Source: Chamaelirium japonicum (taxonomy: Eukaryota > Streptophyta > Magnoliopsida > Liliales > Melanthiaceae). From it: a DNA stretch of 64,000 nucleotides. The position numbers and the translations under genes were made by a program. The stretch is taken from the NCBI GenBank assembly GCA_947650365.1, contig OX393553.1:34288353-34352352 (forward strand). Reading direction: 5' to 3'. The stretch's first letter is position 1. Every line of letters begins with the position of its first letter. The notes under the pieces are model-generated. The model worked only from the letters and a program-made list of their open reading frames with translations. It was not told the DNA's origin and did no database searches. Positions 1 through 14,938 of this stretch are shown here, in pieces.

Positions 1-2159
1 CCCTAAAATACATTCTAAGAGCCTAGGAATATGCTCTCTATTTTTGGGATTGCTACTAGACTCCCTATATTTAGGGATCCAAAACCATCTTATATTTTTT
101 TTGAACCCCCACCCGACATCCTTAAGTAAGTTATATATAATCAAGCATTCCTCCCAAAAACACCCTCAAAGAGCCTCGCCATTGCCTACCAAAAATACCT
201 TAAAATCATATGTAAATTATATATAAATCAAGTACTCCCTAAAACACCCTCTAAGAGCCTCGCAATATGCCTCTCTATTTTTGGGGTTGCTACTAGACTG
301 CTTATATTTAAGGAGCCAAAACCATTCTAAATTTTTTTAAACCCCCAACCGACAATATTAAGTAAATTATATACAATCAAGCACTCCTCCCTAAAACACC
401 CTCTAAGAGCCTTGCAATATGCTCTCTATTTTTTGGGATTGCTACTAGACTCCCTATATTTAGGGAGCCAAAACTGCTCCATATTTTGTTTGAACCCCCA
501 CCTGATAACCTTAAACAAATTATACATAATCGAGCATTAGAGCCTCGCTATTGCCTCCCAAAAGCACCCTAAAATCATAAGTAAATTATATATAAATAAA
601 GCATTTCTCCCTAAAATATCTTCTAATAGCCTCGCAACATACCTCTCTATTTTTGGGATTGCTACTAAACTCCCTATATTTAGGGAGCCAAAACAGCTAT
701 ATATTTTTTTTGAACCCCCACCCGACAACCTTAAGTAAATTATATACAATCGAGCACTCCTTCCTAAAATACCCTCTAAGAGCCTCACAATATGCTTTCT
801 ATTTTTGGGATTGTACTAGACTTCCTATATGTAGAGATCCAAAACAGCTTCATATTTTTTTTGAACCCCCAGTAGACAACCTTAAGTGAATTATATATAA
901 TCGAGCACTCTTCCCAAAAACACCCTCTAAGAGCCTCGCAATATACTCTTTATTTCTGGAATTGCTATTAGACTCCCTATATTTAGGGAGCCAAAACCGT
1001 TCTATATTTTTTTGAACCCCAACTCGACAACCTTAAGTAAATTATATATAATCGAGCATTCCACCCAAAAACACCCTCTACGAGCCTCACCATTGCCTCC
1101 CAAGAATACCCAAAAATTATAAATAAATCATATAAAAATCAAGCACTCCTCCTAAAAACACCCTCTAAGAGCCTCGCAATATGCCTTTTTATTTTTGGGA
1201 TTACTACTAGACTCCCTATATTTTGGAAGCCAAAACCGCTCTATATATTTTTTTTAACGCCCACCCGATAACATTAAGTAAATTATAAACAATCAAGCAA
1301 TCCTCCCAAAATAACTCTCTAAGAGCCTCTCAATATTCTCTCTAGGTTAAGGATTGGTACCAGACTCCCTTTCTTTTAGGAGCCGAAACCGCTCAATATT
1401 TTTTTTGAACCCCCACCCATCAACCTTAAGTAAATTATATACAATCGAGCATGCCTCCCTAAAACATACTCTAAGTGCCTCGTAATATGCTCTCTATTTT
1501 TGTGATTGCTACTAGACCCCCTATATTTAAGGAGCCAAAACTACTCCATATTTTTTTTGAACCCCCACCCAATAACCTTAAGTAAATTAAATACAATTGA
1601 GCATTCCTTCGAAAAACTCCCACTAATAGCCTCGCAATATGTTCTCTATTTTTAGGATTGCTACTAGACTCCCTATATTTACGAATCCAAAACCGCTCCA
1701 TATTTTTTTTGAACCCCCACCCGACAACCTTAAGTAAATTATATATAATCGAGGACACCTCCCTAAAATACCCTCTAAGAGCCTCACAATATGCCCTTTA
1801 TTTTTGGGATTATGACTAGACTTTCTATATTTAGGGAGCCAAAACTGCTCTATATTTTTTTTGAATCCCCACCCGACAACCTTAAGCGAATTATATACAA
1901 TCGAGCACTCCACCCTAAAACACCCTTTAAGAGCATCGCAATATGTTCTCTATTTTTGGGATTGCGACTAGACTCCCAATATTTAGGGAGTCAAAACTGA
2001 TCCATATTTTTTTTGAACCCCCACCCGATAACTTTAAGTAAATTATATATAATCAAGCAATCCTCCCAAAAATACCCTATATGAGCCTTGCCATTACCTC
2101 CCAAAAATATCCTAAAATCATAAATAAATTATATATAAATCAAGCACTACTTCCAAAAA

Positions 2160-2175
2160 CACCCTCTTTTTGGCA
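2160..2175. other. Short internal deletion in a satellite unit
   Basis: ACCCTCT runs directly into TTTTGGCATTGC. The CTAAGAGCC...CAATATGCC segment is missing; the repeated CTCT at both ends could have guided the deletion. Confidence 0.65.
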
Positions 2176-2461
2176 TTGCTACTATACTCCCTATATTTAA
2201 GAAGCCAAAATGGCTCCATATTTTTTTTGAACGCCACCCGACAACCTTAAGTAAATTATATATAATTGAGCACTCCTCCCAAAAACACCATCTAAGAGCC
2301 TTGCAATATTCTCTCTATTTTAGGGATTGCTACTAGACTCCCTATATTTAAGAAGCCAAAATCTCTCTATATTTTTTTTGAACCCCCATTCGTCAACCTT
2401 AAGTAAATTACATACAATCGAGTATTCCTCCCAAAAATACCCTATAAGGGCCTCGCCATTA

Positions 2462-2561
2462 CCTCCTTATTTTTGGGAATGCTACTAAACTCCCTATATT
2501 TGGGGAGCCAAAATCGCTCCTAATTTCTCAAGGCTACAACCTGATAATCATAACTAAATTA
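2462..2561 (+). repeat. Type C variant satellite unit, copy 1
   Basis: Diagnostic features are CTCCTTATTTTTGGG at the start, TTTGGGGAGCC after the dyad, CTAATTTCTCAAGGCT where A units have the T run, and GATAATCATAACTAAATTA at the end. The preceding unit has the CGTCAACC variant and TTACATAC. The unit that follows is rearranged (junction near 2600). Confidence 0.8.
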
Positions 2562-2595
2562 TATACAATCGAGAACGCCTCCCTAGAACACACTC

Positions 2596-2625
2596 TAAGA
2601 GCACTCCTCCATAAAATTATATACA
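2596..2625. other. Rearranged satellite junction
   Basis: AGAGCACTCCTCCATAAAATTATATACAATCG joins a post-hairpin segment out of order; a unit core is missing between CTCCATAAAA and TTATATACAATCG. Confidence 0.55.
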
Positions 2626-5606
2626 ATCGAGCAATCCTCCCAAAAAAACCTTCTAATAGCCTTATAATACGTTCTCTATTTTTTGGATTGCTACTAGACT
2701 CCCTATATTTAGGGATCCAAAACCTCTCCATGTTTTTTTTGAACCCCCACCCGACAACCTTAAGTAAATTTTATATAATCGAGCACTCCTCCATAAAATA
2801 CCCTTTTATGAGCCTCGCAATATACTCTCTATTTTTGGGATTTCTACTAGTCTTACTATATTTAGGGAGCCAAAATCGCTCTATATTTTTTTTGTACCCC
2901 TACTTGGCAACCTTAAGTAAATTATACATAATCGAGCATTCCTTCCAAAAACATCCTCTAAGAGCCTTACCATTGCCTCCCAAAAACACCCTAAAATCAT
3001 AAGTAAATTATTTATAAATCAAGCACTCCTCCCTAAAACACCCTCTAAGAGCCTCGGAGTATGCCTTTCTATTTTTGGGATTGCTACTAGACTCCCTATA
3101 TTTAGGTGGCCAAAACTGATCTATATTTTTTTTGAATGCCCACCAGACAACCATAAGTAAATTATATACAATCGAGCAGTCCTCCCAAAAACACCCTCTA
3201 AGAGCCTCGAAATATGCTCTCTTTTTCTAGGATTGCTACTAGGCTCCCTATATTTAAGGAGCCAATACCGCTCTATATTTGTTTTGAACCTACACCCATC
3301 AACCTGATGTAAATTATATATAATTGAGCATTCCTCCCAAAAACACCCTCCAATAGACTCACCATTGCAAACCCAAAAATACCCTAAAAGCATAATTAAA
3401 TTATATATAAATAAAGCATTCCTCCCTAAAACACCCTCTAAGAGTCTCGTAATATGCATGTCTATTTTTGGGATTGTTACTAGAATCCCTATATTTAAGG
3501 AGCCAAAACCGCTCTATATTTTTTTTGAACCCCAACCCGACAACCTTAAGCAAATTATATACAATCGAGCACTCCTCCCTAAAGCACCCTTTAAGAGCTT
3601 CGCAATATGCTCTCTATTTTTTGGGATTACTACTAGACTCCCTATATTTAGGGAGCCAAAACTGCTCCATATTTTTTTTGAACCTCCACCCGACAACCTG
3701 AAGTAAATCATATACAATCGAGAAATCCTTAAAACACCCTCTAAGAGCCTAGTTATATGCTCTCTATTTTTTTTGATTGCTACTAGACTCTCTATATTTA
3801 GGGAGCCAAAATAACTCCATATTTTTTTTGAACCCCCACTCGATAACCTTAAGTAAATTATATACAATCGAGTATTTTTCCCCAAAATACCCTCTAATAG
3901 CCTCTTAATATGCTCTCTATTTTTGGGATTGCTACTAGGCTCCCCATATTTAGGGATCCAAAACCGCTCCATATTTTTTTAGAACCCTCATCCAACAACC
4001 TTAACTAAAATATATACAATCGAGCATTCCTCTTAAAAATACCCTCTAATAGCCTCATAATATGCTCTCTATTTTTAGGATTGCTACTAGACTCCCTATA
4101 TTTAGGGATCCAAAACCGCTCAATATATTTTTTAAATCCCCACCCGATAACCTTAAGTAAATTATATATAATGAGCACTCCTCCCCAAAATACCCTCTAT
4201 GAGCCTTGCAATATGCTCTCTATGTTAGGGATTGCTTCTAGACTCCCGATATTTAGGGAGCCAAAACTGCTCCATATATTTTTTGAATCCCCACTCGATA
4301 AGCTTAAGTAAATTATATATAATCGAGTATTCCTTCTAAAAACACCCTCTAAGAGCCTCACCATTGCCTCCCAAAAATAAACAAAAATTATAAATAAATT
4401 ATATAGAAATCAAGAACTCCTTCCTAAAATAGCCTCTAAGATCCTCGCAATATGCCCTTCTATTTTTGGGATTGCGACTAGACTCCCTATATTTAGGTGG
4501 ACCAAACCGATCCATATTTTTTTTGAACGCCTATCAGACAACCTTAAGTAAATTATATACAATCGAGCAGTCCTCCCAAAAATACCCTCTAAGAGCCTCA
4601 CTTTCTTTTTTTTGCGATTGCTACTAAACTCCCTATATTTAGGGAGCCAAAACCGCTCTATATTTTTTTTGAACCCGCACCCATTAACCTTATATAAATT
4701 ATATACAATCGAGTACTCCTCCTTAAAACACCCTCTAAGAGCCTCGCAATATACTCTCTCTTTTTTGGTATGCATGCTACTAGACTCTTTATATTTAGGG
4801 TACCAAAATCGTTCCATATTTTGTTTAAACCAGTACCCGACAACCTTAAGAAAATATTATACAATCGAGCATTCCTTCAAAAAATAACCTCTAAGAGCAT
4901 CGCCATTGCCTCCCAAAAACATCCTAAAATCGTAAGTTAATTATATATAAATCAAGCACTCTTTCCTAAAACACCCTCTAAGAGCCTCACAACATGCCTC
5001 TCTATTTTTGGGATTGTTACTAGACCCCCTATATTTAGGGAGCCAAAATCGCTCCATATTTTTTTTGAACCCCAACTCGACAACCTTAAGTAAATTATAT
5101 ACAATCGAGCACTCCTCCCTAAAACACCCTCTAAGAGCTAGACTCGCAATATGCTCTTTATTTTGAGGATTGCTTCTAGACTCCCTATATTTAGGGAGCC
5201 AAAACTGCTCCATATTTTTTTAAACCCCCACTTGACAACCTTAAGTAAATTATATATAATCGAGCATTTTTCCCAAAAAACCATCTAATAGCCTCGTAAT
5301 ATGTTCTCTATTTTTTGGATTGCTACTAGACTCCTTATATTTCGGGAGGCAAAACCGCTCCATAATTTTTTTGAACCCCCACCCGACAACCTTAAGTAAA
5401 TTATATACAATAGTGCACTCCTCCTTAAAATACCCTCTATGAGGCTCGCAATATGCTCTCTATTTTTGAGATTGCTACAAGACTCCCTATAATTAAGGAG
5501 CCAAAACTTCTTGATATTATTTTTGAACCACCACCAGTCAAAATTAAGTAAATTGTATAGAATCGAGCGTTTCTCCCAACAACACCCTATATGAGCCTCT
5601 CCATTG

Positions 5607-5705
5607 CCTCCTTATTTCTAGGATTTATACTAGGCTCCCTATATTTGGGAAGCCAAAACCGGTCCCAATTTCTCAAGGCTCATACCTGATAATCATAACT
5701 AAATT
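5607..5705 (+). repeat. Type C variant satellite unit, copy 2
   Basis: Carries CCTCCTTATTT, TTTGGGAAGCC, CAATTTCTCAAGGCTC and GATAATCATAACTAAATTA. It starts TTATTTCTAGG rather than TTATTTTTGGG. One short unit and then a B insert follow. Confidence 0.8.
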
Positions 5706-7236
5706 ATGTACAATCGAGCAATCCACTCTAAAACACCTTCTAAAAGCCTCAAAATATGCTCTCTATTTTTGGGATTGCTACTATTCTCTTTATATTTAGG
5801 GAGCCAAAACTGCTGTATATTTTTTTGAACCCCCACCATACAACCTTAAGTAAGTTATATATAATCAAGCATTCCTACCAAAAACACCCTCAAAGAGCCT
5901 CGCCATTGCCAACCAAAAACACCCTAAAATCATATATAAATTATATATAAATCAAGCACTCCTCCCTAAAACACCCTCTAAGAGACTCGTAATATGTCTC
6001 TCTATTTTTGGCGTGGCTACTAGACTCTTTATATTTAAGGAGCCAAAACCGCTCCATATTTGTTTTGAACCCCCACCCGACGATATTAAGTAAATTATAT
6101 ACAATCGAGAACTCCTCCCTAAAACACAGTCTAAGAGCCTCGCAATAAGCTCTCTATTTTTTGGGATTGCTACTAGAATCCTTATATTTAGGGAGCCAAA
6201 ACTGCTCCATATTTTGTTTGAACCCCCACCCGACAACCTTAAGTAAATTATACACAATCGAGCATTCCTCCCAAAAACACCCTCTAAGAGCCTCGTTATT
6301 GCCTCCCAAAAACACCCTAAAATTATAAGTAAATTATATATAAATCAAGCACTTCTTCCTAAAACACCTTCTAATAGCCTCGCAATATTCCTCTCTATTT
6401 TTGGGATTACTACTAGACTCCCTATATTTAGGGAGCTAAAACCACTCCATATTTTTTTTGAACCCCACCTGACAACCTTAAGTAAATTATAAACAATCGA
6501 GAAACTCCACCCTAAAATACCCTCTAAGAGACTTGCAATATACTCTCTATTTTTAGGATTGGTACTAGACTCCCTATATTTAGGGATTCAAAACCATTCT
6601 ATATTTTTTTTGAACCCCCACTAGACAACCTTTAGTGAATTATATATAATCGAGTAGTACTCCATAAAACACTCTCTAAGAGACTCACAATATGCTCTTT
6701 ATTTTTGGGATTTCTACAAGACTCCATATATTTAGAGAGCCAAAACCACTCCATATTTTTTTTATACCCCCACTCGACAACCTTAAGTAAATTATATAAA
6801 ATCGAGCAATCCTTCCAAAAACACCCTCTATGAGCCTCGCCATTGCCTCCCAAGAACACCCTAAAATCATAAATAAATTATATATAAATCTAGCACTTCA
6901 CCCAAAAACACCCTCTAAGAGTCTCATAATATGCCTTTCTATTTTTGGGATTACTACTAGACTCCCTATATTTTGAAAGCCAAAATCGCTGCATATTTTT
7001 TTTGAACGCCAATCTGACAACCTTAAGTAAATTATATGCAATCGAGTACTCCTTCCTAAATCACCCTCTAAAAGCCTCTCAATATTCTCTCCATGTTAGG
7101 GATTGCTACAAGACTCCCTATATTTTAGCAGCCAAAACCACTCCATTTTTTTTTGAACCCCCACCCGTCAACCTTAAGAAAATTACATAGAATCGAGCAT
7201 TCCTCCTAAAAACACATTAAAAGAACCTCGCCATTG

Positions 7237-7335
7237 CCTCCTTATTTTTGGGATCACTACAATACTCTCTATATTTGGGGAGCCAAATCGCCCTCAATTT
7301 CTTAAGGCTCCCACCCGATAATCATACCTAAATTA
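7237..7335 (+). repeat. Type C variant satellite unit, copy 3
   Basis: CCTCCTTATTTTTGGGATCAC, TTTGGGGAGCC and CAATTTCTTAAGGCTCCCAC identify it. It is preceded by a unit with CCGTCAACC and TTACATAG, and followed by a short unit and a B insert. Confidence 0.85.
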
Positions 7336-8616
7336 TATACAATCGAGCACTCCTCCCTAAAAAACACTCTAAGAGCTTCGTAATATGCTTTATATTTTTA
7401 GGATTGCCTATATTTAGGGAGCCAAAACCACTCCATATTTTTTTTGAATCACCCCTAACAAACTTAAGTAAATTATATACAATTGAACATTCCTCCCAAA
7501 AACACCCTCTAAATGCCTCGCTATTGCATCGCAAAAATACCCTAAAATCATAAGTAAATTATAAATAAATAAAGCACTCCTCTTTAAAACACCATCTACG
7601 AGCCTTGTATTATATCTATCTATTTTTGGGATTGCTACTAGACTTCCTATATTTAGGGAGCCAAAACTGCTCCATATTTTTTTTGAACCTGCACCGGACA
7701 ACCTGAAGTAAATTATATACAGTCGAGCATTCCTTTCTCCCAAAAATACCCATGAATAGCCTCATAATATGCTCTCTATTTTTAGCATTGCTACTAGACT
7801 TCCCATATTTAGGGATCGAAAATTGCTCCATATTTTTTTTTAACCCCCACCCGATAACCTTAAACAAATTATATACTATCGATCACTCCTCCCTAAAATA
7901 CCCTCTAAGAGCCACGCAATAAGCTCTTTATTTTTTGGATTGTTACAAGACTCCCTTTATTTAGGGAGCCAAACCTGCTCCATATATTTTTTGAACCCCC
8001 ACGCGATAACTTTAAGTGAATTATACATAATCGAGCACTCCTCCCTAAAACACCCTCTAAGAGCCTGCAATATGCTCTCTATTTTTGAGATTGCTACTAG
8101 ACTCTCTAAATTTAGGGAGCAAAAACTGCTATATATTTTTTTTGAACCCCCACCCGACAACCTTAAGTAAATTTTATACAATTGAGTATTCTTCCCAAAA
8201 ACACCCTCTATGAGCCAAGCCATTACCTCCCTAAAATACCCTAAAATCATAAATAAATTATAAATAAATCAAGCACTCCACCCAAAAACACCCTCTAAGA
8301 GCCTTGCAATATGCCTTTCTATTTTTGGGATTGCTATTACACTCCTTATATTTAGGAAGCCAAAATCGCCCTATATTTTTATTGAACGTCAATCGACAAC
8401 CTTAAGTAAATAATATACAATTGAGTACTCCTCCCAAAAATACCCTATAAGAATCTCGTAATATTCTCTCTATTTTATGGATTGCTACTAGACTCCCTAT
8501 ATTTAAGAAGCCAAAACTGCACCATATTTTTTTTGAACCCCCACTCGTTAACCTTAAGTAAATTACATACAATCGAGCATTCATCCCAAAAACACCCTAT
8601 AAGAGCCTCACCATTG

Positions 8617-8715
8617 CCTCCTTATTTTTGGGAATGCTACTAGACTCCCTATATTTGGGGAGCCAAAATCACTCCAAATTTATCTAGGCTTCTACCTAAT
8701 AATCTTAACTAAATT
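8617..8715 (+). repeat. Type C variant satellite unit, copy 4
   Basis: CCTCCTTATTTTTGGGAATG and TTTGGGGAGCC are kept; the tail is diverged (AAATTTATCTAGGCTTCTAC, then AATAATCTTAACTAAATTA). The preceding unit has CGTTAACC and TTACATAC; a short unit and a B insert follow. Confidence 0.75.
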
Positions 8716-9160
8716 AAATACAATCGATCACTCCTCCCTAAAACATACTCTAAGAGCCTTGCAATATGCTCTCTATTTTTGGGATTGATACTAGACTCTC
8801 TATATTTAGGGAGACAAAACTGCTCCATATTTGTTTTGAACCCCCTCTTAATAACCTTAAGTAAATTATATACAATCGACATTCCTTCCAAAAATACCCT
8901 CTAAAAACCTTGCCATTGCCTCCCAAAAATACCCTAAAATCATTAGTAAATTATTTATAAATCAAGCACTCCTTCCTAAAACACCCTCTAAAAACCTTGC
9001 AATATTCCTCTTTATTTTTGGGATTGATAGTAGACTCCCAATATTTAGGGAGTCAAAACCGCTCTAAATTTTTTTTGAACCCGGCCCCTACCTGACAACC
9101 TTAACTAAATTATATATAATTGAGCATTCCTTCCAAAAACACCGTTTAATAGCCTCACAA

Positions 9161-9186
9161 TATGCTCTCTATTTTAATACAATCGA
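9161..9186. other. Satellite unit lacking its central part
   Basis: GCTCTCTATTTT is joined to AATACAATCGAGCAC. The dyad, T run and CCCCCACCCGAC block, about 100 bp, are absent. Confidence 0.7.
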
Positions 9187-9640
9187 GCACTCTTCTCTAA
9201 AATACCCTCCATGAGCTTCGCAATATGCTCTCTATTTTTAGGATTGCTACTAGACTCCCTATATTTAGGTAGCAAAAATCGCTCCATATTTTTTTTAACC
9301 CCGACTCAATAACCTTAAATAAATTATATATAATCGAGCATTCCTTCCAAAAATATCCTCTAAAAGCCTCACTATTACCTCCCAAAAACACCCTAAAATC
9401 ATAAGTAAATTATATATAAATCAAGCACTCCTCCATAAAACACCCTCTAAGAGCCTCGTAATATGTCTTTCTATTTCTGGGATTGCTACTAGACTCCATA
9501 TATTTAGGTGGCCAAAACCGATCTAGATTTTTTTTGAATACCCCCCAGACAACCTTAAGTAAATTATATATAATCGAGTAGTCCTCCTAAAAACATGCTC
9601 TAAGAGCCTTGCAATATGCTCTCTTTTTTTGGGATTACTA

Positions 9641-9676
9641 CAAGTCTCCCTATTTATATATTTATTATATAAATTA
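9641..9676. other. Satellite unit with central deletion and AT-rich filler
   Basis: After CAAGTCTCCCTA the sequence becomes TTTATATATTTATTATATAA and then resumes at ATTATATACAATTG. The dyad's right arm and the T run are lost; the AT-rich joint resembles filler or slippage. Confidence 0.6.
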
Positions 9677-12349
9677 TATACAATTGAGCATTCCACCCCA
9701 AAAACACCCTCTAAGAACCTTGTCATCGCCTCCTAAAAACATCCTAAAATCATAAGTAAATTATATATAAATAAAGCACTCCTCCCTTAAACACCCTCTA
9801 AGAGCCTCAAAATATGCCTCTCTATTTTTAGGATTGCTACTAGAATCCCTATATTTAAGGTACCAAAATAGCTCCATATTTTTTTAGAACCCCAACCCAA
9901 CAACCTTAAGTAAATTATATATAATCGAGTACTTCTCTCTAAAACACCCTTTAAGAGCCTCGCAATATGCTCTCTATTTTTTGGGATTACTATTAGACTC
10001 CCTATATTTAGGAAGCTAAAATTGCTCTATATTTTTTTTAACCCCCACCCGACAACCTTAAGTAAATTATATATAATCGAGCACTCCTTGAAATACCCTC
10101 TAATAGCCTAGCAATATGCTCTATATTTTTCTGATTGATACTAGACTCCCCATATTTAGGGAGCCAAAACCAGTCCATATTTTTTTTGAACCACCACTCG
10201 ATAACCTTTAATAAATTAGATATAATCGAGCATTCCTCCTAAAATCACCCTCTAATAGCCTCATAATATAATCTCTTTTTTTGGGATTGCTACTAGACTC
10301 CCCATATTTAGGGATCCAAAACTGCTCTATATTTATTTTTGAATCCCCACACGATAACCTTAACTAAATTATATACAATCGAGCATTCCTCCTAAAAACA
10401 TACTCTAATAGCCTCATAATATGCCCTCTATTTTTAGGATTGCTACTAGACTCCCTATATTTAGTGATCCAAAACTGCTCCATATTTATTTTGAACCCCC
10501 TCCCGACAACCTTAAGTAAATTATATACAATCGAGCACTCCTCCCTAAAATACCCTCTATGAGCCTCGCAGTATGCTCTCTATATTTGGGATTGCTACTA
10601 GAATCCCTATATTTAGGAAGCCAAAACTACTCTATATTTTTTTTAAAACCCCACTCGATAACCTTAAATTAAATTATAAAAAATCAAGCATTCCTTCCAA
10701 AAACACCCTCTAAGAGCCTCGCCATTGCCTCCCAAAAACACCCTAAAATCATAAATAAATTATATATAAATCAAGCACTTCTCCCTAAAATTCCCTCTAA
10801 GTGCCTCACAATATGCCTTTCTAATTTTAGGATTGCTACTAGACTCCCTATATTTAGGTGGCCAAAACTGATCCATATTTTTTTTGAATGCCCATAAAAC
10901 CTTATGTAAATGATATACAATCAAGCAGTCCTCCCAAAAACACCTTCTAATATCCTTGCGATATGCTCTCTTTTTTTATGATTATTACTAGACTCCTTAT
11001 ATTTAGGGAACCAAAATCGTTCTATATTTTTTTGAAACCTCACCCGTCAACCTTATGTAAATTATATACAATCGAGCATTTCTCCCAAAAACACCAACTA
11101 AGAGCCTTGCCATTGCCTCCCAAAAACACCCTAAAATCATAAGTAAATTATATATAATTAAAGCAAGTCTCCTTAAAATACCCTCTAAAAGCCTCGTAAT
11201 ATTCCTCTATTTTTGGGATTGCTACTAGAATCTCTATATTTAAGGAGCCAAAATAGCTCCATATTTTTTATAAACCACCACCCGATAACCTTAAGTTAAT
11301 TATATACAATCGAGCACTCCTTGAAACACCCTCTAAGAGTCTAGCAATATACTCTTTATTTTTGGGATTGCTACTAGACTCCCTATATTTAGGGAGCCAA
11401 AACCCTTCTATATTTTTTTTGAATCCCCACTCGACAACCTTAAGTAAATTATATACAATCGAGCATTCATCCCAAAAACACCCTTTAATAGCCTTGTAAT
11501 ATGCCTCTATTTTTTAGATTGCTACTAGACTCCCTATATTTAAGAAGCCAAAACTGCACTATATTTTTTTTGAACCCCCACCCAACAACCTTAAGTCAAT
11601 TATGTACAATCGAGCACTCCTCCCCAAAATACCCTCTAAGAGCCTTGTAATATGCTCTCTATTTTTGGGATTGTTACTAGACTCCCTATATTTAGGGATC
11701 CAAAACCGTTCCATATTTTTTTTGAACCCCCACCCGACAACCTTAAGTGAATTATATACAATCGAGAACTTTACCCTAAAAGACCCTCTAAAAGCCTCAT
11801 CATATGCTCTCTATTTTTGGGATCGCTACTAGACTCCCTATATATAGAGAGCCAAAATCGCTACATATTTTTTTTGAACCCCCACCCGATAACCTTAAGT
11901 AAATTATATACAATCGGGTATTTCTCCCAAAAACACCCTCTACGAGCCTCGGTATTGTCTTCCAAAAACACCCGAAAATCATAATTAAATTATATATAAA
12001 TCAAGCACTCCTGTCTAAAATACCCTCTAAGAGCCTCGTAATATGCCTTTCTATTTATTGGATTGCAACTAGACTCCCTATATTTAGGTAGCCAAAGCCG
12101 CTCTATATTTTTTTTAAACGCCCACCCGATAACCTTAAGTAAATTATATACAATCAAGCACTCCTTCCAAAAACACCCTCTAAGAACCTTGCAATATTCT
12201 CTCTATTTTTCGGATTGCTACTAGACTTCCTATATTTAAGGAGCCAAAATTGCTCCATATTTGTTTTTAACCCCTACCCGTCAACCTTAAGTAAATTACA
12301 TATAATTGAGCATTCCTCCCAAAAACTCCCTATAAGAGCCTCGCCATTG

Positions 12350-12449
12350 CCTCCTTATTTTTGTGATCGCTACAAGACTCCTAATATTTAGGGAGCCAAA
12401 ATCGCTCCTAATTTCTTAAAACTCCCACCCGATAATCATAACTAAATTA
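12350..12449 (+). repeat. Type C variant satellite unit, copy 5
   Basis: CCTCCTTATTTTTGTGATCGC, AGGGAGCCAAAATCGCTCC, TAATTTCTTAAAACTCCCAC and GATAATCATAACTAAATTA. The preceding unit has CCGTCAACC and TTACATAT. The next unit is internally deleted (near 12540) but a B insert still follows. Confidence 0.8.
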
Positions 12450-12520
12450 TATATAATAGAGCACTCCTCCCTAAAACACACTTTGAGAGCCTCGCAATGT
12501 ATTTTTTATTTTTGGAATTG

Positions 12521-12550
12521 CTACTACTAAACTTCCTAAATTATATACAA
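12521..12550. other. Satellite unit with central deletion
   Basis: GCTACTACTAAACTTCCTAA is joined to ATTATATACAATCG. CTA is doubled in the anchor. This is the short unit following C copy 5. Confidence 0.65.
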
Positions 12551-14938
12551 TCGAGCATTCCTTCCAAAAATACCCACTATAAGCTTCGCCATTGCCTCCC
12601 AAAAAATACCCTAAAATCATAAGTAAATTATATATAAATCAAGCACTCCTCTCTAAATCACCCTATAAAAGCCTCACAATATGCCTCTCTATTTTTGGAA
12701 TTGTTACTAGACTTCCTATATTTAGGGAGCCAAAACTACTCTATATTTTTTTTGAACCCCCACCTGACAACCTAAAGTAAATTATATACAATCGAGCATT
12801 TCCCCCAAAAATACCCTCTAATAGTCTCGTAATATGCTCTCTATTTTTAGGATTGGTACAGGACTCCCTATATTTAGGGATCCAAAGCCGCTCTATATTT
12901 TTTTTAAACCCCCACACGACTACCATAAGTAAATTATATATAATCAAGCACTCCTCCATAAAATACCCTCTAAGAGCCTCGCAATATGCTCTTTATTTTT
13001 GGGATTGCTACTTGACTCCCTATGTTTAGGACACCAAAACCGCTCTATATTTTTTTTTAAACCCCTCCCGATAACTTTAAGTAAAATATATACAATCGAG
13101 CACTCCTCCCTTAAACACCCTCTAAAAGCCTCACAATATGCTTTCTATTTTTGGGCTTCCTACAAGACTCCCTATATTTAGTGAGCAAAAACTGCTCAAT
13201 ATTGTTTTTGAACCCCTACCTGACAACCTTAATCAATTATTTATAATCGAGTATTCCTTTCAAAAATAGCCTCTAAGAGCCTCGCCATTGCTTCCTAAAA
13301 ATATCCTAAAATCATAAGTAAATTATATATAATTCAAACACTCCTTCCTTAAACACCCTCTAAGAGCTTCGCAATCTGCCTTTATATTTTTGGGATTGCT
13401 ACAAGACTCCCTATATTTAGGTGGCCAAAACCGATCCATAATTTTTTTGAACGCCTACCCGATAACCTTAAGTAAATTGTATACAATCGAATAGTCCTCC
13501 CTAAAACAGCCTCTAAGAGCCTCGCAATATGTTCTCTATTTTTGGGATTTCTACTTGACTACCTATGTTTAGGGAGCCAAAATCGTGCCATATTTTTCTG
13601 AACCCCTACCCATAAACCTTAAGTAAATTATATACAATCGAGCATTCCTCCCAAAAACACCCTCTAAGAGCCTCGCCATTGCCTCCCAAAAACACCCTAA
13701 AATCATAAGTAAATTAAATATAAATAAAGTACAACTCCCTAAAACACCCTTTAAGAGCCTCACAATATGCCTCTCTATTTTTAAGATTGCTACTAGACAC
13801 CCTATATTTAAGGAACTAAAACAAGTCTATATTTTTTTTGACCCCCACCCAACAACCTTAAGTTAACTATATACAATCGATCACTCCTCCCTAAAATACC
13901 ATCTAAAAGCCTTACAATATGCTCTCTATTTTTGGGATTGCTACTAGACTCCCTATATTTTGGAACCCAAAACCACTCAATATTTTTTTTGAAACCCCAC
14001 CCGACAACCTTCAGTGAATTATATATAATCGAGCACTCCTCTCTAAAATACCCTCTAAAACCCTCGCAATATGCAGTCTTTTTTTGGGATTGCTATTAGA
14101 CTCCTTATATATAGGGAGCCAAAGCAGCTATATTTTTTTTTGAACCCCTACCCAATAACCTTATGTAAATTATATACAATCGAGCATTTATCCCAAAAAC
14201 ACCCTCTAAGAGCCTCGCCATTGCCTCCCAAAAATATCCTAAAAACGTAAGTAAATGATATATAAATCAAGCACTCTTCCCTAAAACACCCTATAAGAGC
14301 ATCACAATATGCCTTTCTATTTTTGGGGTTGCTACTAGGCTCCCTAAATTTAGGTAACCAAAACCACTCTATATTATTTTTGAACACTCACCCGACAACC
14401 TCAAGTAAATTATATACAATCGAGCACTCCTTCCTAAAACACCCTATAGGAGCCTCGTAATATGCTCTCTATTTTTGGGATTGCAACTGGCGCCATATTT
14501 TTTGGGAGTGAAAACCGCTCCATATTTTTTTAGAACCCCACCCATCAACCTTAAGTAAATTATATACAATCGAGCATTCATCCCAAAAACACCCTCCAAG
14601 AGCTTCGCAATTGCCTCCCAAAAATAACCAAAAATCAAAAGTAAATTATATATAAAAATAGCACACCTCCCTAAAATACCCTCTAAGAGCCTAGCAATAT
14701 GCCTCTTTATATTTTGGATTGCTACTAGATTCCCTATATTTAAGGAGCCAAAACTACTCCATATTTTATTTGAACCACTATCTAACAACCTTATGTAAAT
14801 TATACACAATCAAGCATTCCTCCCAAAAACACCCTTTAAGAGCCTCACCATTACCTCTCAAAAATAACCTAAAATCATAAGTAAATTATATATCAAGCAC
14901 TTCTCCAGAAAACATCCTCTAAGAGTATCGCAATATGC